Below are positions 18,202 to 26,976 of a DNA stretch of 64,000 nucleotides, piece after piece. The stretch lies in contig JADZCM010000035.1 of NCBI GenBank assembly GCA_020851555.1, positions 62,001-126,000 of the forward strand, in the 5' to 3' direction. The notes below the pieces were generated by a model. That model did no database searches. It had not been told where the DNA came from and saw only the letters and a list, made by a program, of their open reading frames with translations. The position numbers and the translations under genes are program-made. This DNA is from Bryobacterales bacterium (GTDB lineage Bacteria > Acidobacteriota > Terriglobia > Bryobacterales > Bryobacteraceae). How positions within the stretch are numbered: position 1 is the first letter of the stretch; every line of letters starts with the position of its first letter.

Positions 18202-18384
18202 TGCTTCCCTCCCGCATGGGACATGATAGCAGGCGGGCAACGATGCCCACGCGCACCGGGCGGGGCGGGGCGGCGAACGGCGCTGGCGCCGGGCCGGGCA
18301 AGATCCGGGCCGGCGCGGCCATGCCGGCCGGCGTCACGGGCCCTTCATCGAAGAGGATTCCGGTCCGGTCCACGCCGCCGGCCG

Positions 18385-19677
18385 CTACAGCCGGACAATC
18401 TTGTCCGACACCAGGCCCTTCATGGCGTTGCGCGTATCCACCACCAGGCGCGCGCGCTCCAGCACGGCCGGGTAATTGAAGGCGCTGTGGCCGGTGATAA
18501 TCAGAACGCAATCGGCCTCGGCGGCGGCCTGCTCGGGCGCGAGCGACCGCAGTTCCAGCCCGTCCGCGCGCAACTCCGGAACGTGAGGGTCTGAGTAGGT
18601 GACTCGCGCCAGCCGCCGTTCCAGCAGGTGAATCACGTCGAGAGCCGGCGACTCCCGTATGTCGTCGATGTCCTTCTTGTAGGCCACGCCCAGGATGTGG
18701 ACGCGCGCGCCGTTGAGCGGCTTGCCCCTCTGGTTGAGCGCGTTCTGCACCTTGTCGACCACGAACTGAGGCATCTGCCCGTTGATGTAGCCCGCCAGGT
18801 CGATGAACCGCGCTTCGATCCCCGCTTGCCGGGTCTTCCAGGAAAGGTAGAACGGATCCACGGGAATGCAGTGCCCCCCCAGTCCGGGCCCGGGATAGAA
18901 CGGCATGAAGCCGAACGGTTTGGTGGCGGCGGCGTCGATCACTTCCCAGACGTTGATACCCATGCGGTCGCACATCATCGCCAGTTCGTTGACCATCCCG
19001 ATGTTGATCATCCGGTAGGTGTTCTCGAGCAGTTTCACCATCTCGGCCACCTGCGTGGAACTGACCGGGACCACCCGCTCGAGGGCCTGGGCATAGAACA
19101 GGGCGCCCATCCGGCTGCAAGCCGCCGTCACCCCGCCCACCACCTTGGGGATATTGTAGGTCTGATAGACCGGGTTGCCTGGATCCACCCGCTCCGGCGA
19201 GAAGCACAGAAAAAAGTCCTGCCCCACGCGCAGGCCCGTCCGCTCGAACATCGGCAGCACCAGTTCGTCGGTGGTGCCCGGGTAGGTGGTGGACTCGAGG
19301 ATCAGCAGCATGCCGGGGTGCAGGTGCTTCGCGATCTCCTCGCAGGCCGAGACGATGAAGCCCATGTCCGGGTCCTTGGTCTTGCGCAGGGGCGTGGGCA
19401 CGCAGATGTTAACGGTGTCCAGCCCCGCGATCCCGGCGAAGTCCGTCGTGGCGCGCAGTTTCCCCTCTCGCGCCAGGGGCGCCAGGACCGCGTCCGGCAC
19501 ATCGCCCACGTAGGAGTCGCCCGCGTTGACGCGCGCCACCTTCGCGCCGTTCAGGTCGATCCCGGTGACCTGGAAGCCCGCCCGCGCGAATTCCACCGCA
19601 AGCGGAAGCCCTACATACCCCAGGCCGACCACGCCCACGCGCGCCGTACGAGTCCGGATTCTGTCAGTCAGTTCCAA
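18385..19677 (-). CDS. UDP-N-acetylglucosamine/UDP-sugar 6-dehydrogenase (WbpA/TviB/Ugd type)
   Basis: This NAD-dependent nucleotide-sugar dehydrogenase oxidises C6 of a UDP-sugar to the uronate in two steps. The N-terminal Rossmann motif GVVGLGYVGLPLAVEFA, NICVPTPLRKTKDPD, ILESTTYPGTTDEL, the catalytic Cys in GLGGHCIPVDPFYLSW and the C-terminal NAD/UDP domain (HILGVAYKKDIDDIRESPALDV) are in order. The long PxPLRKTKDPDM and TTYPGTT segments are more like WbpA/WbpO (UDP-HexNAc) than like UDP-glucose dehydrogenase, but this is not decisive. The product would feed surface polysaccharide synthesis. It is last in the minus-strand run 22912-18385. Confidence 0.92.
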   Translation of the reverse strand: MELTDRIRTRTARVGVVGLGYVGLPLAVEFARAGFQVTGIDLNGAKVARVNAGDSYVGDVPDAVLAPLAREGKLRATTDFAGIAGLDTVNICVPTPLRKTKDPDMGFIVSACEEIAKHLHPGMLLILESTTYPGTTDELVLPMFERTGLRVGQDFFLCFSPERVDPGNPVYQTYNIPKVVGGVTAACSRMGALFYAQALERVVPVSSTQVAEMVKLLENTYRMINIGMVNELAMMCDRMGINVWEVIDAAATKPFGFMPFYPGPGLGGHCIPVDPFYLSWKTRQAGIEARFIDLAGYINGQMPQFVVDKVQNALNQRGKPLNGARVHILGVAYKKDIDDIRESPALDVIHLLERRLARVTYSDPHVPELRADGLELRSLAPEQAAAEADCVLIITGHSAFNYPAVLERARLVVDTRNAMKGLVSDKIVRL

Positions 19678-19687
19678 TGGTGGTTCC

Positions 19688-20494
19688 TCACTCGAAGTAG
19701 TACTCGCCGCGGCCGGTGATCTCGGCCGGTCCAGTCAGATACAGGGTCTCGTCCCAGCGCGCATCCATGGGCCCGCCGGGCGTCAGCACGCGCACCGGAC
19801 TCCGGACCAGTCCGCGAAGCATCGCGGCCCAGACGGCGCCGCAGGACCCGGTGCCGGAACTCATCGTCTCTCCGGCCCCGCGCTCCCAGAAACGGACGTC
19901 CAGGGTGTGTTCATCCTCCACCCTTACGAATGACACGTTGGTGCGGCTGGGAAACCGCGGGTGCGATTCGATCTCCGCGCCCAGGCTGCGCCAGTCCAGC
20001 GTGAAGTCGTCCACGAAGACCGCGCATTGAGGGTTCCCGGCGTTCAGCAGGGTAACCTCCCGCCGGCCGGCGCCGAGATCCAGCAGGCAGCGCGCCTCCT
20101 CAGGCCTCGATACGGGCCTTCCCATGTCCATCTCGAAGCTGAAACGAAGGCCGCTCCTCTCGATCAGGCGAAGTTCCTTGAGGCCTGCCTCCGTACGGAT
20201 GCGCACCGGGGTGAGGGCCAGGTTCCGCTCGACCAGGAACGCCGCCGCGCAGCGCGTTCCGTTGCCGGAGATCTCGGCACGGCTGCCGTCGGAGTTGTAC
20301 AGGCGTATTTCGGCGTGGCAGCCCCGCTCCTCGGCCGCGGCCGACACCAACATCCAGCCGTCCGCGCCGATGCCCGTGTGCCGGCCGCAGATGGCGCGCG
20401 CCGCGCGGTCCAAACCCTCCCGGGGCGCCTCGCTCGTCCAGGTGAGCAGAAAGTCGTTTCCGGCGCCGTGAGCCTTGGTGAATGAGATACGCAT
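19688..20494 (-). CDS. dapF: Diaminopimelate epimerase DapF
   Basis: DapF interconverts LL- and meso-diaminopimelate for lysine and peptidoglycan synthesis. It has the opening FTKAHGAGNDFLL and the two catalytic cysteines, one in EISGNGTRCAA and one in SSGTGSCGAVWAA. The phosphate-like anion loops and the substrate segment (NAGNPQCAVFVDDF) are also present. Length (268 aa) is normal. The ATG at 20494 overlaps the stop of the upstream membrane protein (ATGA), so it is translationally coupled within an operon otherwise concerned with sugar and envelope functions. Confidence 0.96.
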   Translation of the reverse strand: MRISFTKAHGAGNDFLLTWTSEAPREGLDRAARAICGRHTGIGADGWMLVSAAAEERGCHAEIRLYNSDGSRAEISGNGTRCAAAFLVERNLALTPVRIRTEAGLKELRLIERSGLRFSFEMDMGRPVSRPEEARCLLDLGAGRREVTLLNAGNPQCAVFVDDFTLDWRSLGAEIESHPRFPSRTNVSFVRVEDEHTLDVRFWERGAGETMSSGTGSCGAVWAAMLRGLVRSPVRVLTPGGPMDARWDETLYLTGPAEITGRGEYYFE

Positions 20495-22038
20495 CAGCGC
20501 CTCCTGTAGATATGGACCCGGGGCTCCCCTTTCACGCTAATGGATTTCACCACTTCGTACACGGGCCCTTCGCGGACGGCTTTCTGCATCGCGGCTTCCA
20601 CCGGATCTCCGGCCATGGCGACGGCCCACTCTTCGTGAAGGAAGATGGCGGGCCTTGCCAGCGCGCCGGACCAGGCCGCCCGGTTGTCCTGATGCAGGCT
20701 CTCGCGCAGGGGAATCCCGGTTTGCCGCAGCATGGAGGGCAGATCGCCGAAATACATAAGAATCCCCGTCCCCCGCCGGTAGTGCTCCCGCAGGACGGCG
20801 GCGCCCTGGCGCGTCCAGGCCCGCCGTCCTTCCGAGTTCACCTGCGACTCCTTCCAGCAGACCGAATTCTCCGGCCAGGGGGAACCTAACCAGGGTACGA
20901 CAGCCAGCACGGCGATCAGCGCGGCGGCCGGCCGCCGGAGGCGTCCCGGGACGCAGAGTACGAGCGCGCCCGCGGCGAATGCCAGCGCAGGCAGCGCCGT
21001 TACGCCCAGCCGGGTGTTCCAGTAGGAGAACGGCCACAGGTGCGGCATGTAAATGGGCGTGCCTCCCGAGTGGATGCTCCCGACGATCAGCGCCGCCGGA
21101 GCGAACAGGAGCAGCAGAGGCCACCAGACGCGCTTGACGGCGGCCGCCACCGTGCCCGCGATTCCGAGCGCCAGCGCGGGCCAGCCGGCGGCCAGGCGCA
21201 CGGCGTTCCAGTAGTAGTACAAGGCCCGCGGCCAATCGTGATCCCCGCGGTATGGTTCCAGGCCTGAGCCGAGCAGGCGCTGGTAGATGGCGAGGGCGGA
21301 GTACTGCCCCCGGTAGAACTCCAGCGGGTCGCCCCAGTTCCACCATCCGTAAGCCATCCACGACAGCGGGCCGGCCGAGGCGATCGCCCCGAAAATAATC
21401 GCCGCCGGAAGCCTCCGGCCACGGGCGGCCACCAGCAGGTAGAGCGCCACAACGGGAATGAGCGCCCATCCCTCGTAACGCGCGAGCGATGCCGCCAGGC
21501 CGGCCACGCCCGCCGCCGCCGCCCAGGCCAGAGACCGGCTCTCCCGGAAGCGCACGGCGCAGTAGAGCAGGCTCGCAAGAGCGCCGGCCAGCACCGGCTC
21601 GGTCATGGGCACCGCCTGCAAGTAAAGCGCGTTGGCGTTCAACGCGAAGACACCGGGCACGGCGGCGGCCGCGGCGGAGTCCCCGTACACCCGCCGTGCG
21701 GCCGCGAACAGAAGCGCCCCGGCCGCCACGAAGCAGAGCGCCGCCGGAATCGCGCCAGCCAGGCCCGTTCTCCATAGCGTGTCCGAAACCACCAGCGGCA
21801 GCATCAGCAGGTGAGGGAGCGGAAGCCAGACCGGTCCGATCTGGGAAAGCCCCGGCGTACGGGAGTCCACCACCCGGCGTGCGAGGTTGAGATGCGCCTC
21901 GGCGTCCCCGTAGTAGAGCGTGTACCCGCGATAATGCACCCAAGCGACCGCGGCGGCGCTCAGCGCCGCCAGCAGCGCCAGCGCAACGAGCAGCTCAGAA
22001 GTCCGTCGAGGCCTTGAACTCACGGAAGCGGCCGTCAA
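20494..22038 (-). CDS. GT-C/GT39-like membrane protein
   Basis: The protein of up to 514 aa has about twelve hydrophobic segments. An acidic first loop (LYYGDAEAHLNLARRVVDS, then GPVWLPLPHLLMLPLV) matches the layout of the GT39/ArnT-like glycosyltransferases, where the D-A-E/H motif follows TM1. A small soluble C-terminus (GEPRVHIYRRR end) follows. It would use a lipid-linked sugar at the periplasmic face; the substrate is unknown. Its start at 22038 lies 44 bases inside the upstream pfkB gene; a GTG a few codons later (VSSRPRRTSEL) is also possible. Confidence 0.8.
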   Translation of the reverse strand: MTAASVSSRPRRTSELLVALALLAALSAAAVAWVHYRGYTLYYGDAEAHLNLARRVVDSRTPGLSQIGPVWLPLPHLLMLPLVVSDTLWRTGLAGAIPAALCFVAAGALLFAAARRVYGDSAAAAAVPGVFALNANALYLQAVPMTEPVLAGALASLLYCAVRFRESRSLAWAAAAGVAGLAASLARYEGWALIPVVALYLLVAARGRRLPAAIIFGAIASAGPLSWMAYGWWNWGDPLEFYRGQYSALAIYQRLLGSGLEPYRGDHDWPRALYYYWNAVRLAAGWPALALGIAGTVAAAVKRVWWPLLLLFAPAALIVGSIHSGGTPIYMPHLWPFSYWNTRLGVTALPALAFAAGALVLCVPGRLRRPAAALIAVLAVVPWLGSPWPENSVCWKESQVNSEGRRAWTRQGAAVLREHYRRGTGILMYFGDLPSMLRQTGIPLRESLHQDNRAAWSGALARPAIFLHEEWAVAMAGDPVEAAMQKAVREGPVYEVVKSISVKGEPRVHIYRRR

Positions 22039-22912
22039 TCTCCGCGCGGGTCAGGCCGCGGAACCGGTCCACGCCGAAACCCTCGCAGCAGAAGCTGCCC
22101 ATCACGGAGCCGTAGACCACGGCGCGGCGGAGCAGCGCCATATCGAGCGGCCCCGTCCGCGAGCCGGCGCCGTTCTCCGCAAGGTATCCGATGAAGCCTC
22201 CCGCGAAGCAGTCACCCGCGCCCGTGGGGTCCAGAACCCGGTCCAGCAGGTAGCCCGGCACCGAGAAGCAGCCGCCGGCCGTGAACAGGACGGCGCCGTA
22301 TTCGCCGCGCTTGACGACCAGGATCCGCGGCCCCAATTCGAGGATGGCGGCCGCCGCGCGCCGCAGTACGGACTCGCCCGAAAGCAGGCGCGCCTCGCTG
22401 TCGTTGATGAGAAGGAAGTCCCACTCCCGGATGGTCTCGAGCAGCTCCTCGCGGCAACCCTGGATCCAGTAGTTCATGGTGTCACCGCCCGCCAGCCGCA
22501 CGCCGTCCATCTGGCGCCGCACGCTCCGTTGAAGAGCCGGCTGGATGTTCCCCAGCAGGAGATAGGGCTGGCTCCTGTAATGCTCCGGGAGCTTCGGCTG
22601 GAAGTCCGCGAAGACGTTCAGGTCGGTTTGGAGCGTGGTGCGCTCGTTCATGTCCGCCGAGTAGACGCAGGACCAGAAGAAGGTCTTGCCGGGAACCCGC
22701 TCCAGTCCCTCCAAGTCGATCCCTCTGGTTGCCAGCAGGTCCGTGTCCTCCTGCCGGAAATCATCTCCGACCACGGCCACGATCCTGACCTTGGTGAAGT
22801 AACTGGCCGCCAGCGAGATGTACGTGCAGGCGCCTCCCAGCATCCGCTCCACTCGTCCGTGAGGAGTCTCCACGCCGTCGTACGCGACGGAACCAACCAC
22901 CACCAGCGACAT
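21995..22912 (-). CDS. PfkB-family sugar/nucleoside kinase
   Basis: The 305-residue ribokinase-fold enzyme has the first signature region (ERMLGGACTYISLAASYF) and the ATP-site signature DPTGAGDCFAGGFIGYL with catalytic Asp. Between them, NDSEARLLSGE and VVKRGEYGAVLF are typical of the fold. Members phosphorylate sugars or nucleosides. The GACTY variant replaces the more usual GGxxxN, so ribokinase or fructokinase specificity cannot be claimed. It is the first gene of the minus-strand operon ending at 18385 and is divergent from the metallophosphoesterase at 22963; the gap is 50 bases. Confidence 0.92.
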   Translation of the reverse strand: MSLVVVGSVAYDGVETPHGRVERMLGGACTYISLAASYFTKVRIVAVVGDDFRQEDTDLLATRGIDLEGLERVPGKTFFWSCVYSADMNERTTLQTDLNVFADFQPKLPEHYRSQPYLLLGNIQPALQRSVRRQMDGVRLAGGDTMNYWIQGCREELLETIREWDFLLINDSEARLLSGESVLRRAAAAILELGPRILVVKRGEYGAVLFTAGGCFSVPGYLLDRVLDPTGAGDCFAGGFIGYLAENGAGSRTGPLDMALLRRAVVYGSVMGSFCCEGFGVDRFRGLTRAEIDGRFREFKASTDF

Positions 22913-22962
22913 CCCTAAGATTGTAACCGAGCGTCGCGGGATAGAATGGAGAAAGCCCCCCG

Positions 22963-24117
22963 ATGACGTCGTACCTTCGCCATCTGCCCGTCCTGATCAT
23001 CTTCGCCGCCGCGGTGGCGCTGCACGTGGTGGCGTGGCGCTGGGGAGTGAGGGCGGCGGGCGCACGGGCCGCTTGGGCGCGGAAGGTGCTGGTGAGCCTC
23101 GCGGCGGGGAGCGGCGCGGCGTTGCTGCTCACCGGGATGGGCCTGGAATTCACGCACATGCGCCAGGCCATGCCGCAGCAGATGTGGATATTCTTCGTGC
23201 GGGGCGCGTCGCTCGCCTGGGCGCTGGCCTCCGGATGGCTCTTCCTTGCGCTCTGGCTCTGGCGTGCGGCGCCTTCGTTCGACTCGCGCCGCCGCAGGTT
23301 TGTGAGGGCTGCGGGCGCCGCGGCGGTGGCAGCGCCGGCAGTCGCGGGCGGCTACGGCGCATTCATCGCTCGCACGCACATGCAGGCGCAGGAGGTGGAG
23401 ATCCGGCTGGCGGACCTGCCGCCGGACCTGGACGGTCTGCGCATTTCTCAGTTGACCGACATACACCTCAGCCCGTTCCTGAGTCTGAAACAACTGGCTC
23501 GAGCCGTGAGCCTGGCCAATGAATGGCGTCCGCACCTGGCCCTTGTGACGGGGGACCTGGTCACCGGCCGCGTCGATCCCCTGGACGATTGTCTGCGCGA
23601 ACTCGCCAAGCTGCGCCCCAGCGACGGCATCTTCGGCTGCCTGGGCAACCATGAGGGTTACATTGGAGCGGGATCGTACTGCGCGCGGGAGGGTTACCGG
23701 CTGGGCATCCGTTTCCTGCGGGCCGAGACCCGTTACATGCGCTTCGGCCGGGCCGGCCTCAATCTCGCGGGAGTGGACTACCAGAGCATGGGCGGGCCTT
23801 ACCTCAGCGGGTTGGAGCGCCTGCTGCGCGAGAACCGGTTCAACATGCTGCTCTCGCACAACCCGGACGTCTTTCCCACCGCCGTGGAGCAGGGATACCG
23901 CCTGGTGGTCTCCGGACACACCCACGGCGGACAACTGGCCCTGGAACTGGCTGGAGTGTCGTTCAGTCTCCCGCGCCTGTTCACCCCCTACGTCCGAGGG
24001 CTGTACCGCGAGAAGGACTCGGCGCTCTACGTGAGCCGCGGCCTCGGCACGGTGGGAATCCCCGTCAGGCTGGGCGCGGACCCCGAGGTCACGCTGATTC
24101 GGCTATGCGCTTCCTGA
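22963..24117 (+). CDS. Membrane-anchored metallophosphoesterase (YkuE-like)
   Basis: The N-terminal half has about four TM segments (to residue about 130). The C-terminal half is a calcineurin-like phosphoesterase with all metal-site motifs: QLTDIHLSPF (D-x-H), LVTGDLVTGR (GD), GCLGNHEGY (GNH-E), LLSHNPD (H) and VSGHTHGGQ (GHxH). YkuE-type proteins hydrolyse lipid-linked or other phosphate esters at the membrane; the substrate is unknown here. The domain faces outside if the usual topology holds (inference). Its last 13 bases overlap the next phosphoesterase gene. Confidence 0.93.
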   Translation: MTSYLRHLPVLIIFAAAVALHVVAWRWGVRAAGARAAWARKVLVSLAAGSGAALLLTGMGLEFTHMRQAMPQQMWIFFVRGASLAWALASGWLFLALWLWRAAPSFDSRRRRFVRAAGAAAVAAPAVAGGYGAFIARTHMQAQEVEIRLADLPPDLDGLRISQLTDIHLSPFLSLKQLARAVSLANEWRPHLALVTGDLVTGRVDPLDDCLRELAKLRPSDGIFGCLGNHEGYIGAGSYCAREGYRLGIRFLRAETRYMRFGRAGLNLAGVDYQSMGGPYLSGLERLLRENRFNMLLSHNPDVFPTAVEQGYRLVVSGHTHGGQLALELAGVSFSLPRLFTPYVRGLYREKDSALYVSRGLGTVGIPVRLGADPEVTLIRLCAS

Positions 24118-24845
24118 TCATCAGCGACCTGCACGCCAATTGGGAAGCGCTTCAGGCCGTGCTGGAGGATGCCGAGGGGCGCTACGACAGGATTCTGTGC
24201 GCGGGCGACCTGGTGGACTACGGCGCGGACCCCAACGCCGTGGTGGATTGGGCCCGCCGGACGGCTCCCCTGCTCGTCAGGGGCAATCACGACAAGGTGT
24301 GCGCCGGGCTGGAGGACATGGAGTGGTTCAACCCGGCGGCGCGGATCTCGGCGGCGTGGACTCTGGAAACGCTCTGGCCCGCCAATCTGGAGTATCTGCG
24401 CAGCCTTCCGAAAGGGCCTCTGCCGGTCCACGGGTTCCAGATCCTACACGGCTCGCCGCTGGACGAGGATGAGTACCTGATCAACGTCCACGACGCCCGC
24501 CAGGTCCTTCCCTTTCTGCACTGCTCTCTCAGCTTTTTCGGACACACCCACTTGCAGGGCGGCTTCATCTCCCATGACGGCGGGTTCGAGCCGGTTCCGG
24601 CAGTGCCGGCGTCTCAGGACGAGCGGGTGCTGGAGATTCCCGGCGGGAGGCAGTGTCTTATCAATCCCGGTTCGGTGGGCCAGCCCAGGGACGGGGACCC
24701 CCGCGCGGCATACGTACTGTACTCGGAGGAGGAGCGCCTGCTTCGCTACCGCCGGGTTCCTTACGATGTGGCGGCCGCGCAGCGGAAGATCCGCGCGGCG
24801 GGCCTGCCTGCGCGGCTGGCGAACCGCCTGGCGCAGGGGGAGTGA
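24105..24845 (+). CDS. Metallophosphoesterase, YfcE/MJ0936-like
   Basis: The 246-residue soluble protein has the class III phosphodiesterase set: FLIISDLHANWEAL (D-x-H), CAGDLVDYG (GD), LLVRGNHDKV (GNHD), FGHTHLQGGF (GHTH) and INPGSVGQPRDGDPRAAYV near the end. These enzymes are general phosphodiesterases in vitro; the physiological substrate is unknown. It overlaps the previous phosphoesterase gene by 13 bases, so the two are co-translated. The 172 bases after it, before the convergent GH2 gene, hold a stem-loop and no gene. Confidence 0.93.
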   Translation: MRFLIISDLHANWEALQAVLEDAEGRYDRILCAGDLVDYGADPNAVVDWARRTAPLLVRGNHDKVCAGLEDMEWFNPAARISAAWTLETLWPANLEYLRSLPKGPLPVHGFQILHGSPLDEDEYLINVHDARQVLPFLHCSLSFFGHTHLQGGFISHDGGFEPVPAVPASQDERVLEIPGGRQCLINPGSVGQPRDGDPRAAYVLYSEEERLLRYRRVPYDVAAAQRKIRAAGLPARLANRLAQGE

Positions 24846-24891
24846 GAGCGCGGAGCAAAACCCGCCGGCTGCAAAGCGGGTGTTTGCGCTC
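24846..24891. terminator. Stem-loop after the phosphoesterase operon
   Basis: GAGCGC (24846-24851) pairs with GCGCTC (24886-24891), and an inner ACCCGC (24860-24865) pairs with GCGGGT (24876-24881). It starts at the base after the stop codon between convergent genes. It has no long T-run, so termination or transcript protection is only inferred. Confidence 0.35.
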
Positions 24892-25017
24892 TTCCACCGG
24901 AGTGCGTGCTGCCGTCTGGCGCAAGGCCGACAGCCATCCACAAGTGCGGTATCGAACAGAAAGCCCGGTACTGAGAAGGGGGCTGTTCGAGCGCCGTCCC
25001 GGACCGCGATCTCCCCG

Positions 25018-26814
25018 CTACCTCAGCAAGCCGTTCAGCTCCCGCAGCACTTTGGAGTCGAACTTCGGTTTCCGGTCGTAGGTCATCAGGCCGTTGACCT
25101 CCTGTTCCACGTCCGTGATCTGGGTGTAGCAGATGCCGATGATGGCCGGGATCCGGGCGATGGCTTCGTACAGGCTCCGCAGCCGCTCCAGCGCCGCCTC
25201 CGGAGTCTTCTCGACGCCCGAGTATCCCCAGGACTCCGGCGGCACGGCGGCGCCGGGCGGAATGTAGGCGATCCCGCCGAACTCGGAGAGAAAGATCGGG
25301 CTGCCGTTGTACTGGAAGCCCGGGATCATCGCGACCCGGCCGCCGTCGGGAATGCGCACGCCGGGGCTGCCCAGGATCTTGTATTTCTCGTAGAGCAGGT
25401 CTCCGCTCCTGGCGTAATCATGGATCCCCATGAGGTCGGTGAGGTCCGTGTGCTCCCACCCGTCGTTGTCGATGACCGGGCGGGTTCCGTCCAGCGAGTG
25501 TGTCAGATGATAGAGCGACTTCAGATGGTTCTGCTGCCGGGGATCGCGCAAGTCGGGGACACCCCAACTCTCGTTGATGGGAATCCACATGATGACGGAC
25601 GGATGGTTGCGGTCGCGTTCCACCGAAGCCGCCCACTCGGCGGCGAACCTGGCGACGTAGACCTCGTCAAACAGATAGGCGTTGGCGGCCTCGCTGGAGA
25701 CCAGGAATCCCATGCGGTCCGCCCAGTAAAGAAACCTCGGATCCTCCAGTTTCTGGTGCTTGCGCGCGCCGTTGAAGCCCATCTCCTTGGTCATGCGTAT
25801 GTCGTACTGGATGGCCTCGTCCGAAGGAGGCGTCAGCGCGCTCTCCGGCCAGTAGCCCTGGTCCAGCACCATCTTCAGGTAGACCGGCCGGCCGTTGATG
25901 GCCACCCGCCCGTTCTCGATGGCCACCGTCCGGTACCCGAAGTAGGAGTCAACCCGGTCCACCACCGTGCCACCCCGCCGCAACTCGAAGCGGACGTCAT
26001 AGAGGTTCGGCGACTCGACCGACCACAATCGCGGGTTGCCCACCTGGGCGGCGGCCGAGAGGCGGTCACTTGAGGCGCGGACCATGGTCGAGGCCGCCAC
26101 TTCCTTGGCCCAGGAGATGCTCGCGTGGAACTCCAGGTCCGGAGCCGGATTCACGATGCGCGCGTCGAAACGCACTACGCCATCATTGGAGGGCTGTATG
26201 TGGACCGCGCTGAGATGGCTCGCGCCGGCGGCCTCCAGCCACACCGTCTGCCAGATGCCGCTGGTCCGGGTATAGAAGATGCCCCGCGACTTCGGCTCCC
26301 AGTACTGTTTGCCGCGCGGCTGGTAACGGTCGGTGGGCTGATCCTCCACCCTCACCACCAGCGAGTTGGCCCCGCTCCGCAGGAGGGGGGTAATGTCGAA
26401 CGAGAACGGAACGCTGCCGCCCTCGTGTTCGCCCGCCACGCGGCCGTTGACCCAGACCGTTGCCCGGTAGTCGACCGCGCCGAAGCGCAGGAGCACGCGC
26501 TTATCCTTCCAGCCGGCGGGCACCTCGAAGGAGCGGCGGTACCAGATGTACGGATGAAAAGACGTGTCGCCGATGCCGCTGAGCCGGGTCTCGAACGCAT
26601 ACGGCACGGCGATGGAGCGCGAGAACTTGCGGTCCGAGGCGGCCCAGCCCTCGCGGAGGCCGGCGTCGGCGTCGTCGAACTCGAACTCCCACCGGCCGTT
26701 CAGGTTGAGCCACTGCTCCCGCTGAAACTGCGGCTGCGGGTGCTCGGGTCGCGGTTGGTCCTGGCCGAATGCAGCGGCGGCCAGCAAGATTGAGAGAAGA
26801 AGTGTCCGGTCCAT
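25018..26814 (-). CDS. Secreted glycoside hydrolase family 2 enzyme
   Basis: From ATG 26814 the product is 598 aa with a signal peptide (MDRTLLLSILLAAAAFGQ). It is followed by the GH2 sugar-binding domain (NLNGRWEFEFDDADAGL, FEVPAGWKDKRVLLRFGAVDY), the immunoglobulin-like middle domain and the TIM barrel (YFGYRTVAIENGRVAINGRP, GFNGARKHQKLEDPRFLYW). The acid/base Glu is in MWIPINESWG and the nucleophile Glu in FLSEFGGIAY. GH2 includes beta-galactosidases, glucuronidases and mannosidases; specificity cannot be read here. ATG 26829 is an alternative start. GGTGGG precedes 26814. Confidence 0.93.
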   Translation of the reverse strand: MDRTLLLSILLAAAAFGQDQPRPEHPQPQFQREQWLNLNGRWEFEFDDADAGLREGWAASDRKFSRSIAVPYAFETRLSGIGDTSFHPYIWYRRSFEVPAGWKDKRVLLRFGAVDYRATVWVNGRVAGEHEGGSVPFSFDITPLLRSGANSLVVRVEDQPTDRYQPRGKQYWEPKSRGIFYTRTSGIWQTVWLEAAGASHLSAVHIQPSNDGVVRFDARIVNPAPDLEFHASISWAKEVAASTMVRASSDRLSAAAQVGNPRLWSVESPNLYDVRFELRRGGTVVDRVDSYFGYRTVAIENGRVAINGRPVYLKMVLDQGYWPESALTPPSDEAIQYDIRMTKEMGFNGARKHQKLEDPRFLYWADRMGFLVSSEAANAYLFDEVYVARFAAEWAASVERDRNHPSVIMWIPINESWGVPDLRDPRQQNHLKSLYHLTHSLDGTRPVIDNDGWEHTDLTDLMGIHDYARSGDLLYEKYKILGSPGVRIPDGGRVAMIPGFQYNGSPIFLSEFGGIAYIPPGAAVPPESWGYSGVEKTPEAALERLRSLYEAIARIPAIIGICYTQITDVEQEVNGLMTYDRKPKFDSKVLRELNGLLR

Positions 26815-26976
26815 GGGTGCGCCCACCATTCTACGATCAGCGTTCACGGTTCCGCACCCCCGTTTCGGGCCTGCCGTCCGGGGCGCGCCGGACGGCATGG
26901 AGTCCGGCCCCGCGGCGAGGCGGGCGTTTTCTCTTTCGCTGTTGCGGGAGATTTTCTCGAACTGCAAGAATCAGGC

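Noticed and set aside
18202..18384. A short gene between the OPT transporter and the sugar dehydrogenase
   Set aside because: The stretch is GGC/GCC-rich with only composition-driven open frames and no start with a ribosome site.
16717..18594. Long plus-strand frame opposite the OPT transporter (625 codons)
   Set aside because: It is a His/Asp/Arg-rich antisense shadow of the OPT gene, whose transporter motifs are unambiguous.
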